A DNA stretch of 64,000 bases, taken from the NCBI GenBank assembly GCA_947494645.1, contig CANLVO010000001.1:620001-684000 (forward strand), given 5' to 3'. This stretch comes from an uncultured Litoreibacter sp. (lineage in GTDB: Bacteria > Pseudomonadota > Alphaproteobacteria > Rhodobacterales > Rhodobacteraceae). The notes under the pieces are model-generated. The model searched no databases. It was not told where the DNA came from and worked only from the letters and a program-made list of their open reading frames with translations. This document shows, one piece after another, positions 1 through 9,273 of the stretch (the first letter of the stretch is position 1; each line of letters opens with the position of its first letter). The position numbers were made by a program, and so were the translations under genes.

Positions 1-14
1 GAGACCGCCCCTGA
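1..14 (+). CDS. possible last codons of the gene upstream of ftsI
   Basis: The first 14 bases end in a TGA (12-14) that overlaps the ftsI ATG (14-16) as TGATG. This is the one-base overlap expected of a translationally coupled upstream gene, and in the usual dcw order that gene is ftsL. Only about four codons are visible, so the identity is inferred from gene order alone. Confidence 0.3.
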
Positions 15-1795
15 TGCGCACGCCCCTCCGCCCACTTGCCCGCATCCTGCCCGCGCGTCTGCGTGGTGAAAACACTGACCGGATCGAAGCGGAAAACATT
101 CGCCAGCGTCACGAGGAAATGCGCGACCGGATGCGCGCCCGCGCGGAATCGCGGCTATTGTTCGTGGCCGTTCTGTTTCTCGCAGGCTTCTCGGTGGTTG
201 GCGCCCGGATGACCGTGCTGGCCTCATCTGAGCCCGTCGAGCCGCAAGCGTCAGCCTCCTCCGCCGCCATCGTGGCGCAACGGGCCAATATCGTGGACCG
301 TCAGGGTCGCGTTCTGGCGACCAACCTGATCACCAATTCGCTTTATGCCCAACCGCAGCTGATGATCGAGCCGAAACGCGCCGCCAAGGCGTTGGTTGAA
401 ATCTTCCCCGACCTGGATGAGGCGAAGCTGGTCAAGGACTTCACAGGAAAGCGCAAGTTCCTGTGGGTAAAGAAGAAAATCAGCCCCGAACAGCAACAGG
501 CCGTGCATGAAATCGGTGATCCCGGTCTGCTGTTTGGCCCGCGCGAGATGCGGCTTTATCCCAATGGCAAGTTGGCCTCCCACGTTTTGGGCGGGGCCTC
601 TTTTGGCCGCGAAGGGGTGCATTCTGCCGAAGTCATCGGCACCGCAGGCGTAGAGAAAGCCTTCGACGATTTCCTGCGTGACCCCGCCTTGGAGGGCGCG
701 CCGCTGCGTCTCTCAGTGGACATGACGATCCAGTCCGCCATGCGCCGGGTGCTTTATGGCGGCATGAAACTGATGAATGCCAAAGGCGCCACTGCCGTGT
801 TGATGAAGGTCGACACAGGCGAGGTGGTCTCCATGGTGTCGCTGCCGGATTTCGATCCCAACACGCGGCCCCGTGGGCTGATAAAGGGCGACCCGTCGGA
901 CAGCCCGCTGTTTAACCGCTCCGTGCAGGGCGTCTACGAGCTTGGCTCCACCTTCAAGGTCTTTGCTGCCGCGCAGGCGCTTGATCTGGGGTTGGTCAAC
1001 CCAAGCACAATTCTTGACACCAAGGGCCCGATGATCTGGGGCAAATACAAAATTCGCGACTTCCACGACTATGGCGATACGCTCAGCGTCACGGACGTGA
1101 TAGTGGAGTCTTCCAATATTGGCACCGCCCGCATGGCGCTGAGCATTGGGGCACCGCGGCAGCAAGCGTTTCTAAAGTCGCTTGGCTTCTTTGACCCCAC
1201 CAAGGTTGAGCTGGTCGAGGCCCCCGGCGCAAAACCGCTTTTGCCCAAGAAATGGTCCGAGCTTCACACAATGACGATCAGCTACGGTCACGGGATGGCC
1301 GCAAGCCCTCTGCATCTGGCTGCTGGGTATGCCACAATGGTGGGCGGCGGCACGCTGGTCACGCCGACTTTGTTGAAGGTTGATCAGGTCGCCCCCGGGC
1401 CGCGCATCATTTCAGAGCAGACCTCGGGCCAGATCCGCGACATGCTGCGGCAAGTGGTTGACCGTGGCACCGCGTCTTTCGCCAAGGACACAGGCTACCA
1501 GATTGGCGGCAAGACCGGCACCGCCGACAAGCCAAAACGCAAGGGCGGCGGTTACTATAAGGACAAGGTGATCGCCACCTTCGCCTCGGCCTTCCCGATC
1601 AATGATCCGGAATATGTGCTGGTCGTGACGCTGGACGAGCCCTCCGAGAACTCAGGCGACAAGCCGCGTCGCACCGCCGGGTGGACCGCCGTGCCCGTGG
1701 CAGCCGAGATCATCAAACGCACCGCGCCGCTTCTGGGCCTCAGACCGATTGAACCTGCCGCGCCAACTGGGGTAACAGCGGTTAAGTTCGAATAA
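14..1795 (+). CDS. ftsI: peptidoglycan D,D-transpeptidase FtsI (PBP3)
   Basis: Septal class B penicillin-binding protein that crosslinks peptidoglycan at the division site in the periplasm, working with FtsW. The 593-residue protein has a basic cytoplasmic N-terminus, one membrane segment at about residues 48-66, a dimerisation/pedestal region, and a C-terminal transpeptidase domain. All three active-site motifs are present: STFK at 312-315 (catalytic Ser312), SSN at 366-368, and KTG at 500-502. The start overlaps the preceding stop by one base, which suggests coupling, and murE follows 22 bases downstream. Length and motif spacing are normal for the family, and nothing looks truncated. Confidence 0.97.
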   Translation: MRTPLRPLARILPARLRGENTDRIEAENIRQRHEEMRDRMRARAESRLLFVAVLFLAGFSVVGARMTVLASSEPVEPQASASSAAIVAQRANIVDRQGRVLATNLITNSLYAQPQLMIEPKRAAKALVEIFPDLDEAKLVKDFTGKRKFLWVKKKISPEQQQAVHEIGDPGLLFGPREMRLYPNGKLASHVLGGASFGREGVHSAEVIGTAGVEKAFDDFLRDPALEGAPLRLSVDMTIQSAMRRVLYGGMKLMNAKGATAVLMKVDTGEVVSMVSLPDFDPNTRPRGLIKGDPSDSPLFNRSVQGVYELGSTFKVFAAAQALDLGLVNPSTILDTKGPMIWGKYKIRDFHDYGDTLSVTDVIVESSNIGTARMALSIGAPRQQAFLKSLGFFDPTKVELVEAPGAKPLLPKKWSELHTMTISYGHGMAASPLHLAAGYATMVGGGTLVTPTLLKVDQVAPGPRIISEQTSGQIRDMLRQVVDRGTASFAKDTGYQIGGKTGTADKPKRKGGGYYKDKVIATFASAFPINDPEYVLVVTLDEPSENSGDKPRRTAGWTAVPVAAEIIKRTAPLLGLRPIEPAAPTGVTAVKFE

Positions 1796-1817
1796 CGCAA
1801 AGCCAAGCGGGGGCGGC

Positions 1818-3299
1818 ATGGGGCAAAAGACGACAGAGTTATCTCAGCTGGGTCTGACCGCTGTCGGCGGCAAGGACGTCGTGATCACGGGCCTGTCGGT
1901 GGACAGCCGCTTTGTCAAACCCGGACACCTCTTTGCCGCTCTCCCGGGCTCCCAACGTCACGGCGCGGATTTCATCCAATACGCCCTGCGCATGGACGCC
2001 GCCGCCATCCTGACCGACCCCGCTGGAGCAGAGATTGCATCAGATGTGCTGGAAGGCTCAGACGCAGCCCTCGTGATCACCGAGGATCCGCGTCAGGCGT
2101 TGGCCTATGCTTGCGCCATCTGGTTTGGTGCGCAGCCGGGTCATATGGTGGCAGCCACCGGAACCAACGGAAAAACCTCTGTCGCCAGTTTCACCCGCCA
2201 GATTTGGAGCGAGCTGGGCTTAGAAGCCGCGAACCTTGGCACCACGGGCGTAGAAGGCGCGTTCAGTGCGCCGATGACCCACACGACGCCTGAACCCATC
2301 ACGTTGCATAACCTTTTGGCCGATATGACCAAGGCAGGCGTGACCCACGCCGCGATGGAGGCCTCCTCGCATGGGTTGGCCCAAAGACGATTGGACGGCG
2401 TGCATCTGATGGCCGGCGCGTTCACCAATTTCACGCAGGACCACCTCGATTATCACGAAACATTCCAAGAGTATTTCGAGGCCAAGGCCGGATTGTTCTC
2501 TCGCGTGCTGGCCCAGGACGGCGTGGCGGTGATCAACATGGACGACCCGCGCGGCCGCGACATGGCGGGGATTGCTAAAAAGCGCGGCCACCCGCTGCTG
2601 CGCGTCGGCGGCGCCGAGGGATGCGAGCTGCAATTGCTTGGCCAGCGCTTTGACGCGACGGGCCAAGAGCTGCGCTTCGCTTATGGCGGCGATGTGCATC
2701 AGGCCCGACTTGAGTTGATCGGCGGGTTTCAGGCCTCCAACGTCTTGGTCGCAGCCGGGCTGGCCATTGGCTGTGGCGCGAAACCCGGCGAAGTGTTCGA
2801 AACCCTGCCGATGCTGCGCACAGTCAGAGGCCGGATGGAGAAAGCCGCCACGCGTGACAATGGCGCGGCTGTATTTGTCGATTACGCCCACACCCCAGCA
2901 GCATTGGAAACCGCGCTCAAGGCGATGCGGCCACATGTGATGGGGCGTCTGTTGGTGGTATTTGGAGCGGGCGGCGACAGAGATAAGGGCAAGCGTCCGT
3001 TGATGGGCAAAGCGGCGCAGGATCATGCGGACGTGGTTTTCGTCACCGATGACAACCCGCGTTCGGAAGACCCAGCCAGTATCCGGGCCGCGATTATGGA
3101 AGCGGTGCCGCAGGCCAATGAGGTGGGCGACCGGGCAGAGGCCATCTTGCGCGGGGTCGACGCGTTGGGCGCAGGTGATACGTTGCTCATCGCCGGAAAG
3201 GGCCACGAGACGGGTCAGACCGTTGGCGACGATGTCTTGCCCTTTGATGATGTCGAACAGGCCAGCGTCGCGGTGGCGGCTCTCGACGGGAGGCTCTGA
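1818..3299 (+). CDS. murE: UDP-MurNAc-L-Ala-D-Glu:meso-diaminopimelate ligase
   Basis: Cytoplasmic ATP-dependent Mur ligase that adds the third residue of the peptidoglycan stem. The 493-residue protein has the three-domain Mur layout. The ATP-binding loop TGTNGKT lies at about 114-120. The DNPR motif at 412-415 is the known signature for choosing meso-diaminopimelate rather than lysine, so the wall is predicted to be the usual Gram-negative DAP type. The ATG has a G-rich ribosome site (GGGGGCGG) just upstream. Its TGA abuts the murF ATG with no gap, so the two are probably translated together. Confidence 0.97.
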   Translation: MGQKTTELSQLGLTAVGGKDVVITGLSVDSRFVKPGHLFAALPGSQRHGADFIQYALRMDAAAILTDPAGAEIASDVLEGSDAALVITEDPRQALAYACAIWFGAQPGHMVAATGTNGKTSVASFTRQIWSELGLEAANLGTTGVEGAFSAPMTHTTPEPITLHNLLADMTKAGVTHAAMEASSHGLAQRRLDGVHLMAGAFTNFTQDHLDYHETFQEYFEAKAGLFSRVLAQDGVAVINMDDPRGRDMAGIAKKRGHPLLRVGGAEGCELQLLGQRFDATGQELRFAYGGDVHQARLELIGGFQASNVLVAAGLAIGCGAKPGEVFETLPMLRTVRGRMEKAATRDNGAAVFVDYAHTPAALETALKAMRPHVMGRLLVVFGAGGDRDKGKRPLMGKAAQDHADVVFVTDDNPRSEDPASIRAAIMEAVPQANEVGDRAEAILRGVDALGAGDTLLIAGKGHETGQTVGDDVLPFDDVEQASVAVAALDGRL

Positions 3300-4721
3300 A
3301 TGGCGCTTTGGACAGCAGCAGAGGCGGTCGCGGCTACGGGCGGCAAGACCAGCGGCGAATGGCAGGTCTCAGGCGTGTCGATTGACACACGGACCCTTAC
3401 GCGGGGCGATTTGTTCGTTGCATTGAAAGACGTGCGCGACGGGCATGATTTCGTCGCTCAGGCTCTGGCAAACGGGGCAGGGGCCGCGCTCGTGTCCCGC
3501 ATCCCGGAAGGTGTGGCCAAAGACGCTCCGCTTTTGCTGGTGGATGACGTGTTGGAAGGTTTGGAGGCCCTGGGCCGCGCCGCGCGGGCACGGATGAAGG
3601 GTAAGGTTATCGGAGTGACGGGCTCTGTCGGAAAGACCTCCACCAAGGAAATGCTGCGCAGCTGCCTGTCTGGCCAAGGCGTCGTGTACGCGGCCGAGAA
3701 AAGCTACAACAATCATTGGGGCGTGCCCCTTACGCTGGCCCGGATGCCGCGCGAAACGGAATTTGCGGTGATCGAGATCGGGATGAACCACCCCGGAGAG
3801 ATCTCGCCGCTCGCTCAGATGGCTGATCTGGACGTAGCGCTGATCACCATCGTGGCCCCGGCCCATCTTGAGGCTTTCGACAATATTGAGGGCATTGCCC
3901 GCGAGAAGGCCGCGATTTTTGACGGGCTTCGCACGGGCGGCAGAGCGATTATCAACGGTGATCTCGAGGTCGCCACCCTGTTGAAGGAACTGGCCCCTGA
4001 AGGCGTTCAGAGTTTCGGGCGCGCTGACGGCAATGACTGGCACCTGCTGGACGCCGAGCAAGGACCACATGCCACCGTTTGCCGCGCGCGCCATGAAGGT
4101 GAGGCCGTGCTTTTCAAGATCGCAACCCCCGGAAAACACTTTTCAATGAACGGCTTGGCCGCTTTGGCCGCGTGTGTGGCGGCGGGAGCGGACCTGGGAC
4201 AGTCGGTGGTCAATCTTGGCCAATGGCAGCCGCCACAAGGTCGCGGGCAGCGCCATTTTCTGTCGCTTGATGGCTCTGATGAGAGCGTCGGCATTGATCT
4301 GATTGATGACGCCTATAACGCCAACCCCGCGTCGGTTGGCGCAGCGCTGGATGTGCTGTCTGGGACCAAGACCTCTCAGCCACAGGGCCGCCGTATCGCT
4401 GTGCTGGGTGACATGAAAGAGCTTGGTCCGACCGAAGCCGATTTGCATGCAACACTTGCACAACATCCCGGGCTGGAAAGCATTGCAAAAATCCATTGCG
4501 TCGGCCCGCTGATGAAGCATCTTCATGCGGCGTTGCCATCGGATAAGCGCGGTGCATGGTCCGAGACCGCCGAGGCGCTCGCGCCAGAGATGCGCAAGCT
4601 GGTGCATGCGGGCGACGTGGTGATGGTCAAAGGATCATTGTCGATGAAAATGGCGCTGATCGTTGACGCGATCACGAAATTGAGCCAATCCGGGCAGGCA
4701 AAACGCAAGGGGCACCACTAG
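3300..4721 (+). CDS. murF: UDP-MurNAc-tripeptide:D-Ala-D-Ala ligase
   Basis: Adds the D-Ala-D-Ala dipeptide made by Ddl (encoded at 13510) to complete the UDP-MurNAc pentapeptide in the cytoplasm. The 473-residue Mur ligase has its ATP loop GSVGKTS at about 108-114, followed by the KTSTKEML helix typical of MurF. The C-terminal domain carries the family sequence DDAYNANP. It begins directly after the murE stop and ends directly before the mraY start, with no intergenic bases on either side. This packing points to one transcript with coupled translation. Confidence 0.97.
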   Translation: MALWTAAEAVAATGGKTSGEWQVSGVSIDTRTLTRGDLFVALKDVRDGHDFVAQALANGAGAALVSRIPEGVAKDAPLLLVDDVLEGLEALGRAARARMKGKVIGVTGSVGKTSTKEMLRSCLSGQGVVYAAEKSYNNHWGVPLTLARMPRETEFAVIEIGMNHPGEISPLAQMADLDVALITIVAPAHLEAFDNIEGIAREKAAIFDGLRTGGRAIINGDLEVATLLKELAPEGVQSFGRADGNDWHLLDAEQGPHATVCRARHEGEAVLFKIATPGKHFSMNGLAALAACVAAGADLGQSVVNLGQWQPPQGRGQRHFLSLDGSDESVGIDLIDDAYNANPASVGAALDVLSGTKTSQPQGRRIAVLGDMKELGPTEADLHATLAQHPGLESIAKIHCVGPLMKHLHAALPSDKRGAWSETAEALAPEMRKLVHAGDVVMVKGSLSMKMALIVDAITKLSQSGQAKRKGHH

Positions 4722-5807
4722 ATGTTGTATTGGATGACGCTGTTCTCAGACGGCGGGGACTTTTATAACCTGTTCCGCTACATCACGTTTCGCGCGGGCG
4801 GAGCCTTCTTCACAGCTTTGATTTTCGGCTTCATCTTTGGCCGCCCGCTGATCAACCTGCTCAAGCGCAAGCAACGTCATGGCCAGCCTATCCGCGATGA
4901 CGGGCCGGAAAGCCATGTGCTGACAAAGCAAGGCACCCCGACCATGGGGGGCGTGCTGATCTTGGGCGCGCTGATCCTGTCGACACTGCTTTGGGCACGG
5001 CTGGACAATGGATATGTCTGGATTGTGTTGCTGGTCACCATCGGCTTTGGTGCGATTGGTTTTGTGGATGATTACGCCAAAGTCACGTCGAACAGCCATG
5101 GCGGCATCTCAGCCCGTTCACGCCTGATTGTGGGCTTTGCGATTGCGGCCGTTGCGGGCTACGCAACCACGCTTTTGCATCCTGAGGCGCTGGTGAACCA
5201 ACTCGCGCTGCCGGTGTTCAAGGACGCGCTGATCAACCTCAGTTTCATGTTCATCCCCTTTGCGATGTTTGTGATCGTGGGGGCCGCGAATTCGGTCAAT
5301 CTGACGGATGGCCTCGATGGTCTGGCGATCATGCCGGTGATGATTGCCGCCGGTGCGCTGGGTGTCATTGCCTACGCTGTGGGTCGGGTCGACTTCACCG
5401 ACTATCTGGGCCTGCATTATGTACCCGGCACCGGCGAGCTGCTTATCTTCATGGCGGGCATTATCGGCGGCGGGCTTGGCTTCTTGTGGTACAACGCGCC
5501 GCCTGCTGCGGTCTTCATGGGTGATACTGGCTCGCTGGCATTGGGCGGTGCGCTGGGAACCATCGCAGTGCTGACGAAACATGAGCTGGTCATGGGCATC
5601 ATCGGCGGGCTTTTCGTGGTCGAGACGCTGAGCGTCATCATCCAGGTGCTCTACTTCAAGAAGACTGGCAAGCGCGTTTTCCTGATGGCACCAATCCATC
5701 ATCACTTTGAGAAAAAGGGCTGGGCCGAGCCGCAGATCGTGATCCGGTTCTGGATCATCTCGCTGATCCTCGCGATGATCGGGCTGGCCACGCTGAAAAT
5801 CAGATGA
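4722..5807 (+). CDS. mraY: phospho-MurNAc-pentapeptide translocase MraY
   Basis: Integral membrane enzyme that transfers phospho-MurNAc-pentapeptide to undecaprenyl phosphate to form lipid I. The 361-residue protein has about ten hydrophobic segments. Characteristic cytoplasmic motifs are visible: the aspartate pair in FVDDYAK (114-120), NLTDGLDG (193-200), MGDTGS (266-271), and the histidine cluster PIHHHFE (324-330) that marks MraY within the polyprenyl-phosphate transferase family. It starts immediately after murF and overlaps murD by four bases (ATGA at 5804-5807). Confidence 0.97.
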   Translation: MLYWMTLFSDGGDFYNLFRYITFRAGGAFFTALIFGFIFGRPLINLLKRKQRHGQPIRDDGPESHVLTKQGTPTMGGVLILGALILSTLLWARLDNGYVWIVLLVTIGFGAIGFVDDYAKVTSNSHGGISARSRLIVGFAIAAVAGYATTLLHPEALVNQLALPVFKDALINLSFMFIPFAMFVIVGAANSVNLTDGLDGLAIMPVMIAAGALGVIAYAVGRVDFTDYLGLHYVPGTGELLIFMAGIIGGGLGFLWYNAPPAAVFMGDTGSLALGGALGTIAVLTKHELVMGIIGGLFVVETLSVIIQVLYFKKTGKRVFLMAPIHHHFEKKGWAEPQIVIRFWIISLILAMIGLATLKIR

Positions 5808-7207
5808 TCCCGGTTCTTGGGTTTAGCGGCCTTCGGGTTGCCGTACTGGGGCTGGGGCGCTCTGGCCTGTCTGCCGCGCGTGCTTTGCGTGAGGGCGGCG
5901 CAGAGCCGGTCGTTTGGGATGACAATGCCAAGGCCCGTGACGCGGCAAAGGCCGAAGGTTTTGAGGTCGCTGATCTGTCCAAGCAGGGCGCTTTGGACGG
6001 GGTCTCCACGCTCATCGTCTCCCCCGGGATCCCGCATCTTTATCCCGCGCCGCACCCGGTTGTAGCTGCCGCATGGGCCGCTGATGTCGCGGTGGACAAC
6101 GACATTTCGCTCTTCTTCCGCTCCTTCGCGACGCAGGCCTGGGAAGGGTATGACCAGATGCCGAAAGTCGTGGCGGTCACCGGCTCGAACGGTAAATCCA
6201 CCACCTCTGCGCTAATTCATCACATTCTGACGGAGGTGAACCGTCCCACGCAGCTGGCGGGCAATATAGGGCGCGGCGTGTTGGACCTAGAGCCTGCGAT
6301 AGACGGTGAAGTTGTGGTGCTTGAATTGTCGAGCTACCAAACAGAGCTGGCCCGCAGCCTGACGCCGGACGTCGCGGTGTTCACGAACTTGAGCCCCGAT
6401 CATCTGGACCGGCACGCAGGTTTCGGTGGGTATTTCGCAGCCAAGCGTCGGTTGTTCTCTGAAGGTGGCCCAGACCGTGCGGTCATTGGTGTGGACGAAC
6501 CCGAAGGGCGCATGCTGGCCAATCAGCTTTCAGGCGGCAACGGCGATGACCGCGTGATCCGCGTCTCTACTGGTGGCAAGATTGCGGGGCCGGGCTGGGC
6601 GGTGTTTGCAAAGAAAGGCTTTCTGGCCGAATGGCGCAAGGGCAAGCAGCTTGCCAATATCGACCTGCGCGGCATTGCAGGACTGCCCGGCGCGCATAAC
6701 CATCAAAACGCCTGCGCTGCCTATGCGGTTTGCCGCACGCTGGGCTTCGCGCCTCGGGTGATCGAAAAGGCGTTGCACAGCTTTGGAGGGCTTAAGCACC
6801 GCTCCCAACAGGTGGCCGAGATTGACGGCGTGCGCTTTGTCAATGACAGCAAAGCCACCAACATCGACAGCGCCGCGAAGGCGTTGCAGGCGTTTTCAGA
6901 TATTCGCTGGATTTGCGGCGGGTTTGAGAAAGAGGGCGGCTTGGCGGCGCTGACCCCACATTTGGGGGCAGTGAAGAAAGCCTATGTGATCGGCCGGGAC
7001 GCACAAAAATTCGCATTACAGCTGGACGGCGTGGACCTTGAGGTCTGCACCACAATGCAGGCGGCGGTGGCACTGGCGGCGCAAGAGGCCGAAAAGGGCG
7101 ACACCGTGCTTTTGGCCCCGGCGGCGGCGAGCTTCGATCAATATGACAGCTTCGAGCAACGCGGCGATGACTTTGTGGCCGAGGTCGAGAAGCTCGGTTC
7201 TCGTTAA
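5804..7207 (+). CDS. murD: UDP-MurNAc-L-alanine:D-glutamate ligase
   Basis: Second Mur ligase of the cytoplasmic pathway, adding D-glutamate. The 467-residue protein begins with a Rossmann-type UDP-binding domain ([10 protein letters not shown], about 12-21) and then carries the ATP loop TGSNGKST at 126-133. The sequence NDSKATN in the last third is the usual MurD C-terminal-domain motif. Its start overlaps the mraY stop by four bases. It is the last + strand gene before the cluster is interrupted by a minus-strand gene, and the hairpin at 7275-7318 lies just past its end. Confidence 0.96.
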   Translation: MIPVLGFSGLRVAVLGLGRSGLSAARALREGGAEPVVWDDNAKARDAAKAEGFEVADLSKQGALDGVSTLIVSPGIPHLYPAPHPVVAAAWAADVAVDNDISLFFRSFATQAWEGYDQMPKVVAVTGSNGKSTTSALIHHILTEVNRPTQLAGNIGRGVLDLEPAIDGEVVVLELSSYQTELARSLTPDVAVFTNLSPDHLDRHAGFGGYFAAKRRLFSEGGPDRAVIGVDEPEGRMLANQLSGGNGDDRVIRVSTGGKIAGPGWAVFAKKGFLAEWRKGKQLANIDLRGIAGLPGAHNHQNACAAYAVCRTLGFAPRVIEKALHSFGGLKHRSQQVAEIDGVRFVNDSKATNIDSAAKALQAFSDIRWICGGFEKEGGLAALTPHLGAVKKAYVIGRDAQKFALQLDGVDLEVCTTMQAAVALAAQEAEKGDTVLLAPAAASFDQYDSFEQRGDDFVAEVEKLGSR

Positions 7208-7274
7208 TTTATCGCGCATGTTCCGGTGTTGCGGCTCCGTGATAGTTTGCGCCCCGCGGCCATATTCCCAAGGC

Positions 7275-7318
7275 GTTAACCACCGCAATTTCGTATGCGA
7301 AACGACGGCGGTGTTAAC
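7275..7318. repeat. large imperfect hairpin between convergent genes
   Basis: The outer arms are GTTAAC at 7275-7280 and 7313-7318, extended inward by ACCG/CGGT pairing with one bulged C. The inner arms are TTTCG (7289-7293) and CGAAA (7298-7302) around a TATG loop. It sits between the 3' ends of murD (+) and the DUF6151 gene (-), where a two-way terminator would be expected, but there is no T tract. It may terminate transcription, stabilise 3' ends, or be a protein site. The function is unknown. Confidence 0.5.
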
Positions 7319-7321
7319 CGG

Positions 7322-7912
7322 TCAAGGCGTATAGGCCGTCTCGCGCTCCGCTTCGGTCAGCGTGTAAGGCGCCACCACGGCCCGACCGCTTTCCACATCG
7401 AAAAACGGTGTCTGTTTCCAGCGACCTGAAATCCGCGCGCTCAACATGTTCTTCATGGTACGAAAGGCAAAGGCGGCAACACTGCCTGCAGGGCCGTCCA
7501 CGGGACCCAGTGCCTGCTCTTTCTTATACCGAAACCCGACGGGCATCAGCTGCGCCGTGTCTTCGAAATTGCAGGTCAGAAAGCCCACGAAAGACAGCTT
7601 CGGCTTGCCCATCGTGTTGCCAAGAGGTGTGTTGCAGCAACTGGCGTACCACCGAAAAAGCCCCTTTGGCCTGAGCCTGAGAAGTGCGAGGTGCTGACGG
7701 CCTTCGATAATGTCCACTTTGCTGGGCTGCGTCTGATAGATGTCAGTTCCGCCTGCGGCGTCCAAACACCTATCTGCTTGCCCCAAGTGGCGCGGGAAGG
7801 CTTGACAATCAACGCAATAGCAAATGCCGTGGTTATCAGTGGAAGGGCTTGGGTCACGAATAACGGCGTGAAGCTGGCCGCATGTGCAGCGCAGTGAAAT
7901 GTCTTTGGCCAT
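7322..7912 (-). CDS. DUF6151 / GFA-like zinc-binding protein
   Basis: A 196-residue cytoplasmic protein of unknown function. It resembles the glutathione-dependent formaldehyde-activating enzyme (GFA)/Mss4-like fold and matches the DUF6151 pattern. Candidate zinc ligands are an early CTC pair (Cys9, Cys11), the group Cys31/Cys33/Cys36 in CYCVDC, and the Cys92-Cys93 pair in YASCCNTP. No signal peptide or membrane segment is seen. The gene runs against the division genes and splits murD from ftsW, which are adjacent in many related clusters. It has no obvious link to cell-wall synthesis. The family assignment is from memory of motifs, and the reaction is not known. Confidence 0.75.
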   Translation of the reverse strand: MAKDISLRCTCGQLHAVIRDPSPSTDNHGICYCVDCQAFPRHLGQADRCLDAAGGTDIYQTQPSKVDIIEGRQHLALLRLRPKGLFRWYASCCNTPLGNTMGKPKLSFVGFLTCNFEDTAQLMPVGFRYKKEQALGPVDGPAGSVAAFAFRTMKNMLSARISGRWKQTPFFDVESGRAVVAPYTLTEAERETAYTP

Positions 7913-8089
7913 GCGAAATGCCCCCTTTGCTTGGTCGGCAAGTTAACACGTGCCAACTGGGCTGCCTACGATCATCGGCGCGAACTGTCTGACGGGGAAA
8001 ACTCGGGCTGGATTGAGCCGTTTTTTCACGCTATGGTGATCGAATAGACCCGAAAAATCGGGCACCGGGGAACCGGATGTGAGGCAGTA

Positions 8090-8107
8090 ATGGCGGTATT
8101 CTCATGA
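8090..8107 (+). promoter_or_regulatory. five-codon leader ORF overlapping the ftsW start
   Basis: An ATG at 8090 preceded by GAGG (8081-8084, five-base spacing) reads M-A-V-F-S and stops at TGA 8105-8107. That stop overlaps the ftsW ATG at 8104 as ATGA. The ftsW ATG itself has only a weak ribosome site. The layout could let ribosomes load on the mini-ORF and restart at ftsW, but it may be chance. Confidence 0.3.
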
Positions 8108-9273
8108 CTGAGATGGTGTATGGCACCGTAACGGCACGCGTGGGCGAGCCGATCCTTCCCAAATGGTGGCGCACGGTAGACAGGTGGTCGATGGCCTGTG
8201 TGTTCGCCTTGTTCAGCTTTGGATTGCTGCTGGGACTGGCGGCCTCGCCACCGTTGGCGGCCAAGAACGGGTTGGACCCGTTTCACTATGTTTCCAAACA
8301 GGCCTTCTTTGGCTCAGTGGCGATGACGGTTATGATCTGCATCTCGATGATGTCGACGCAAATGGTGCGCCGTCTGGCGGTGATGCTTTTCGGTGTGACG
8401 TTTGTGGCGCTTATCCTGTTGCCGGTTTTTGGCACGGATTTCGGCAAAGGGGCCACGCGCTGGTATTCGCTGGGCTTTGCCTCAGTGCAGCCCTCGGAAT
8501 TCCTCAAGCCGGTTTTCATTGTCTTATCCGCCTGGCTGATCTCGGCCAGCCAGGAAATTAACGGCCCGCCGGGCAAGACGGCCTCCTTTGTCTTGATGAC
8601 GATTGTCGTGGGCTTTCTGGCCATGCAGCCCGACTTCGGGCAGGCCTGCCTGATCCTGTTTGGCTGGGCAGTCGTTTACTTTGTCGCCGGAGCGCCGTTG
8701 TTTTTGCTCATCGGCATGGCTGGCGTCGTCATCGTGGCAGGCGTCAGCGCCTATAACATGTCAGACCATTTCGCGCGCCGCATCGACGGGTTCCTGTCGG
8801 CGGAGGTCGATCCGACCACGCAGCTGGGCTACGCCACTAACGCAATCCGCGAAGGCGGGTATTTCGGGGTCGGCGTAGGCGAGGGATCCGTCAAATGGTC
8901 GTTGCCGGACGCGCATACCGATTTCATCATCGCGGTCGCGGCAGAGGAATACGGGCTGGTCTTGGTGATCGCCATCATCGCGCTTTACGCCATTTTCACG
9001 GTTCGCTCGCTGCACCGTCTGACGCGCGAGCGTGACCCGTTCATTCGCCTCGCAGGCACTGGGCTGGCCGCGCTATTTGCGATGCAGGCAATCATCAATA
9101 TGGGTGTCGCCGTCCGGCTGCTGCCAGCCAAGGGCATGACACTGCCATTTGTATCGAACGGCGGGTCGTCCCTGATTGCGGGCGGTATTGCGCTGGGCAT
9201 GCTGCTGGCCTTTACCCGAAAACGCCCGCAAGGCGATATGCGCGACATCATGATCCAGGGCGGCCGCGGATGA
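8104..9273 (+). CDS. ftsW: SEDS peptidoglycan glycosyltransferase FtsW
   Basis: Polytopic inner-membrane enzyme that polymerises lipid II at the septum, paired with FtsI. The 389-residue protein has about ten hydrophobic segments. SEDS family sequences are visible: the MQPDFGQ loop near residues 176-182, and a C-terminal loop with [19 protein letters not shown] near 340-358. The ATG at 8104 is the only in-frame ATG before the first membrane segment. It lacks a strong ribosome site of its own; see the leader ORF at 8090. The stop overlaps murG by four bases. Confidence 0.95.
   Translation: MTEMVYGTVTARVGEPILPKWWRTVDRWSMACVFALFSFGLLLGLAASPPLAAKNGLDPFHYVSKQAFFGSVAMTVMICISMMSTQMVRRLAVMLFGVTFVALILLPVFGTDFGKGATRWYSLGFASVQPSEFLKPVFIVLSAWLISASQEINGPPGKTASFVLMTIVVGFLAMQPDFGQACLILFGWAVVYFVAGAPLFLLIGMAGVVIVAGVSAYNMSDHFARRIDGFLSAEVDPTTQLGYATNAIREGGYFGVGVGEGSVKWSLPDAHTDFIIAVAAEEYGLVLVIAIIALYAIFTVRSLHRLTRERDPFIRLAGTGLAALFAMQAIINMGVAVRLLPAKGMTLPFVSNGGSSLIAGGIALGMLLAFTRKRPQGDMRDIMIQGGRG

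Noticed and set aside
2220-3206. 328-codon minus-strand frame inside murE
   Set aside because: Complete overlap with murE, no ribosome site or recognisable product.
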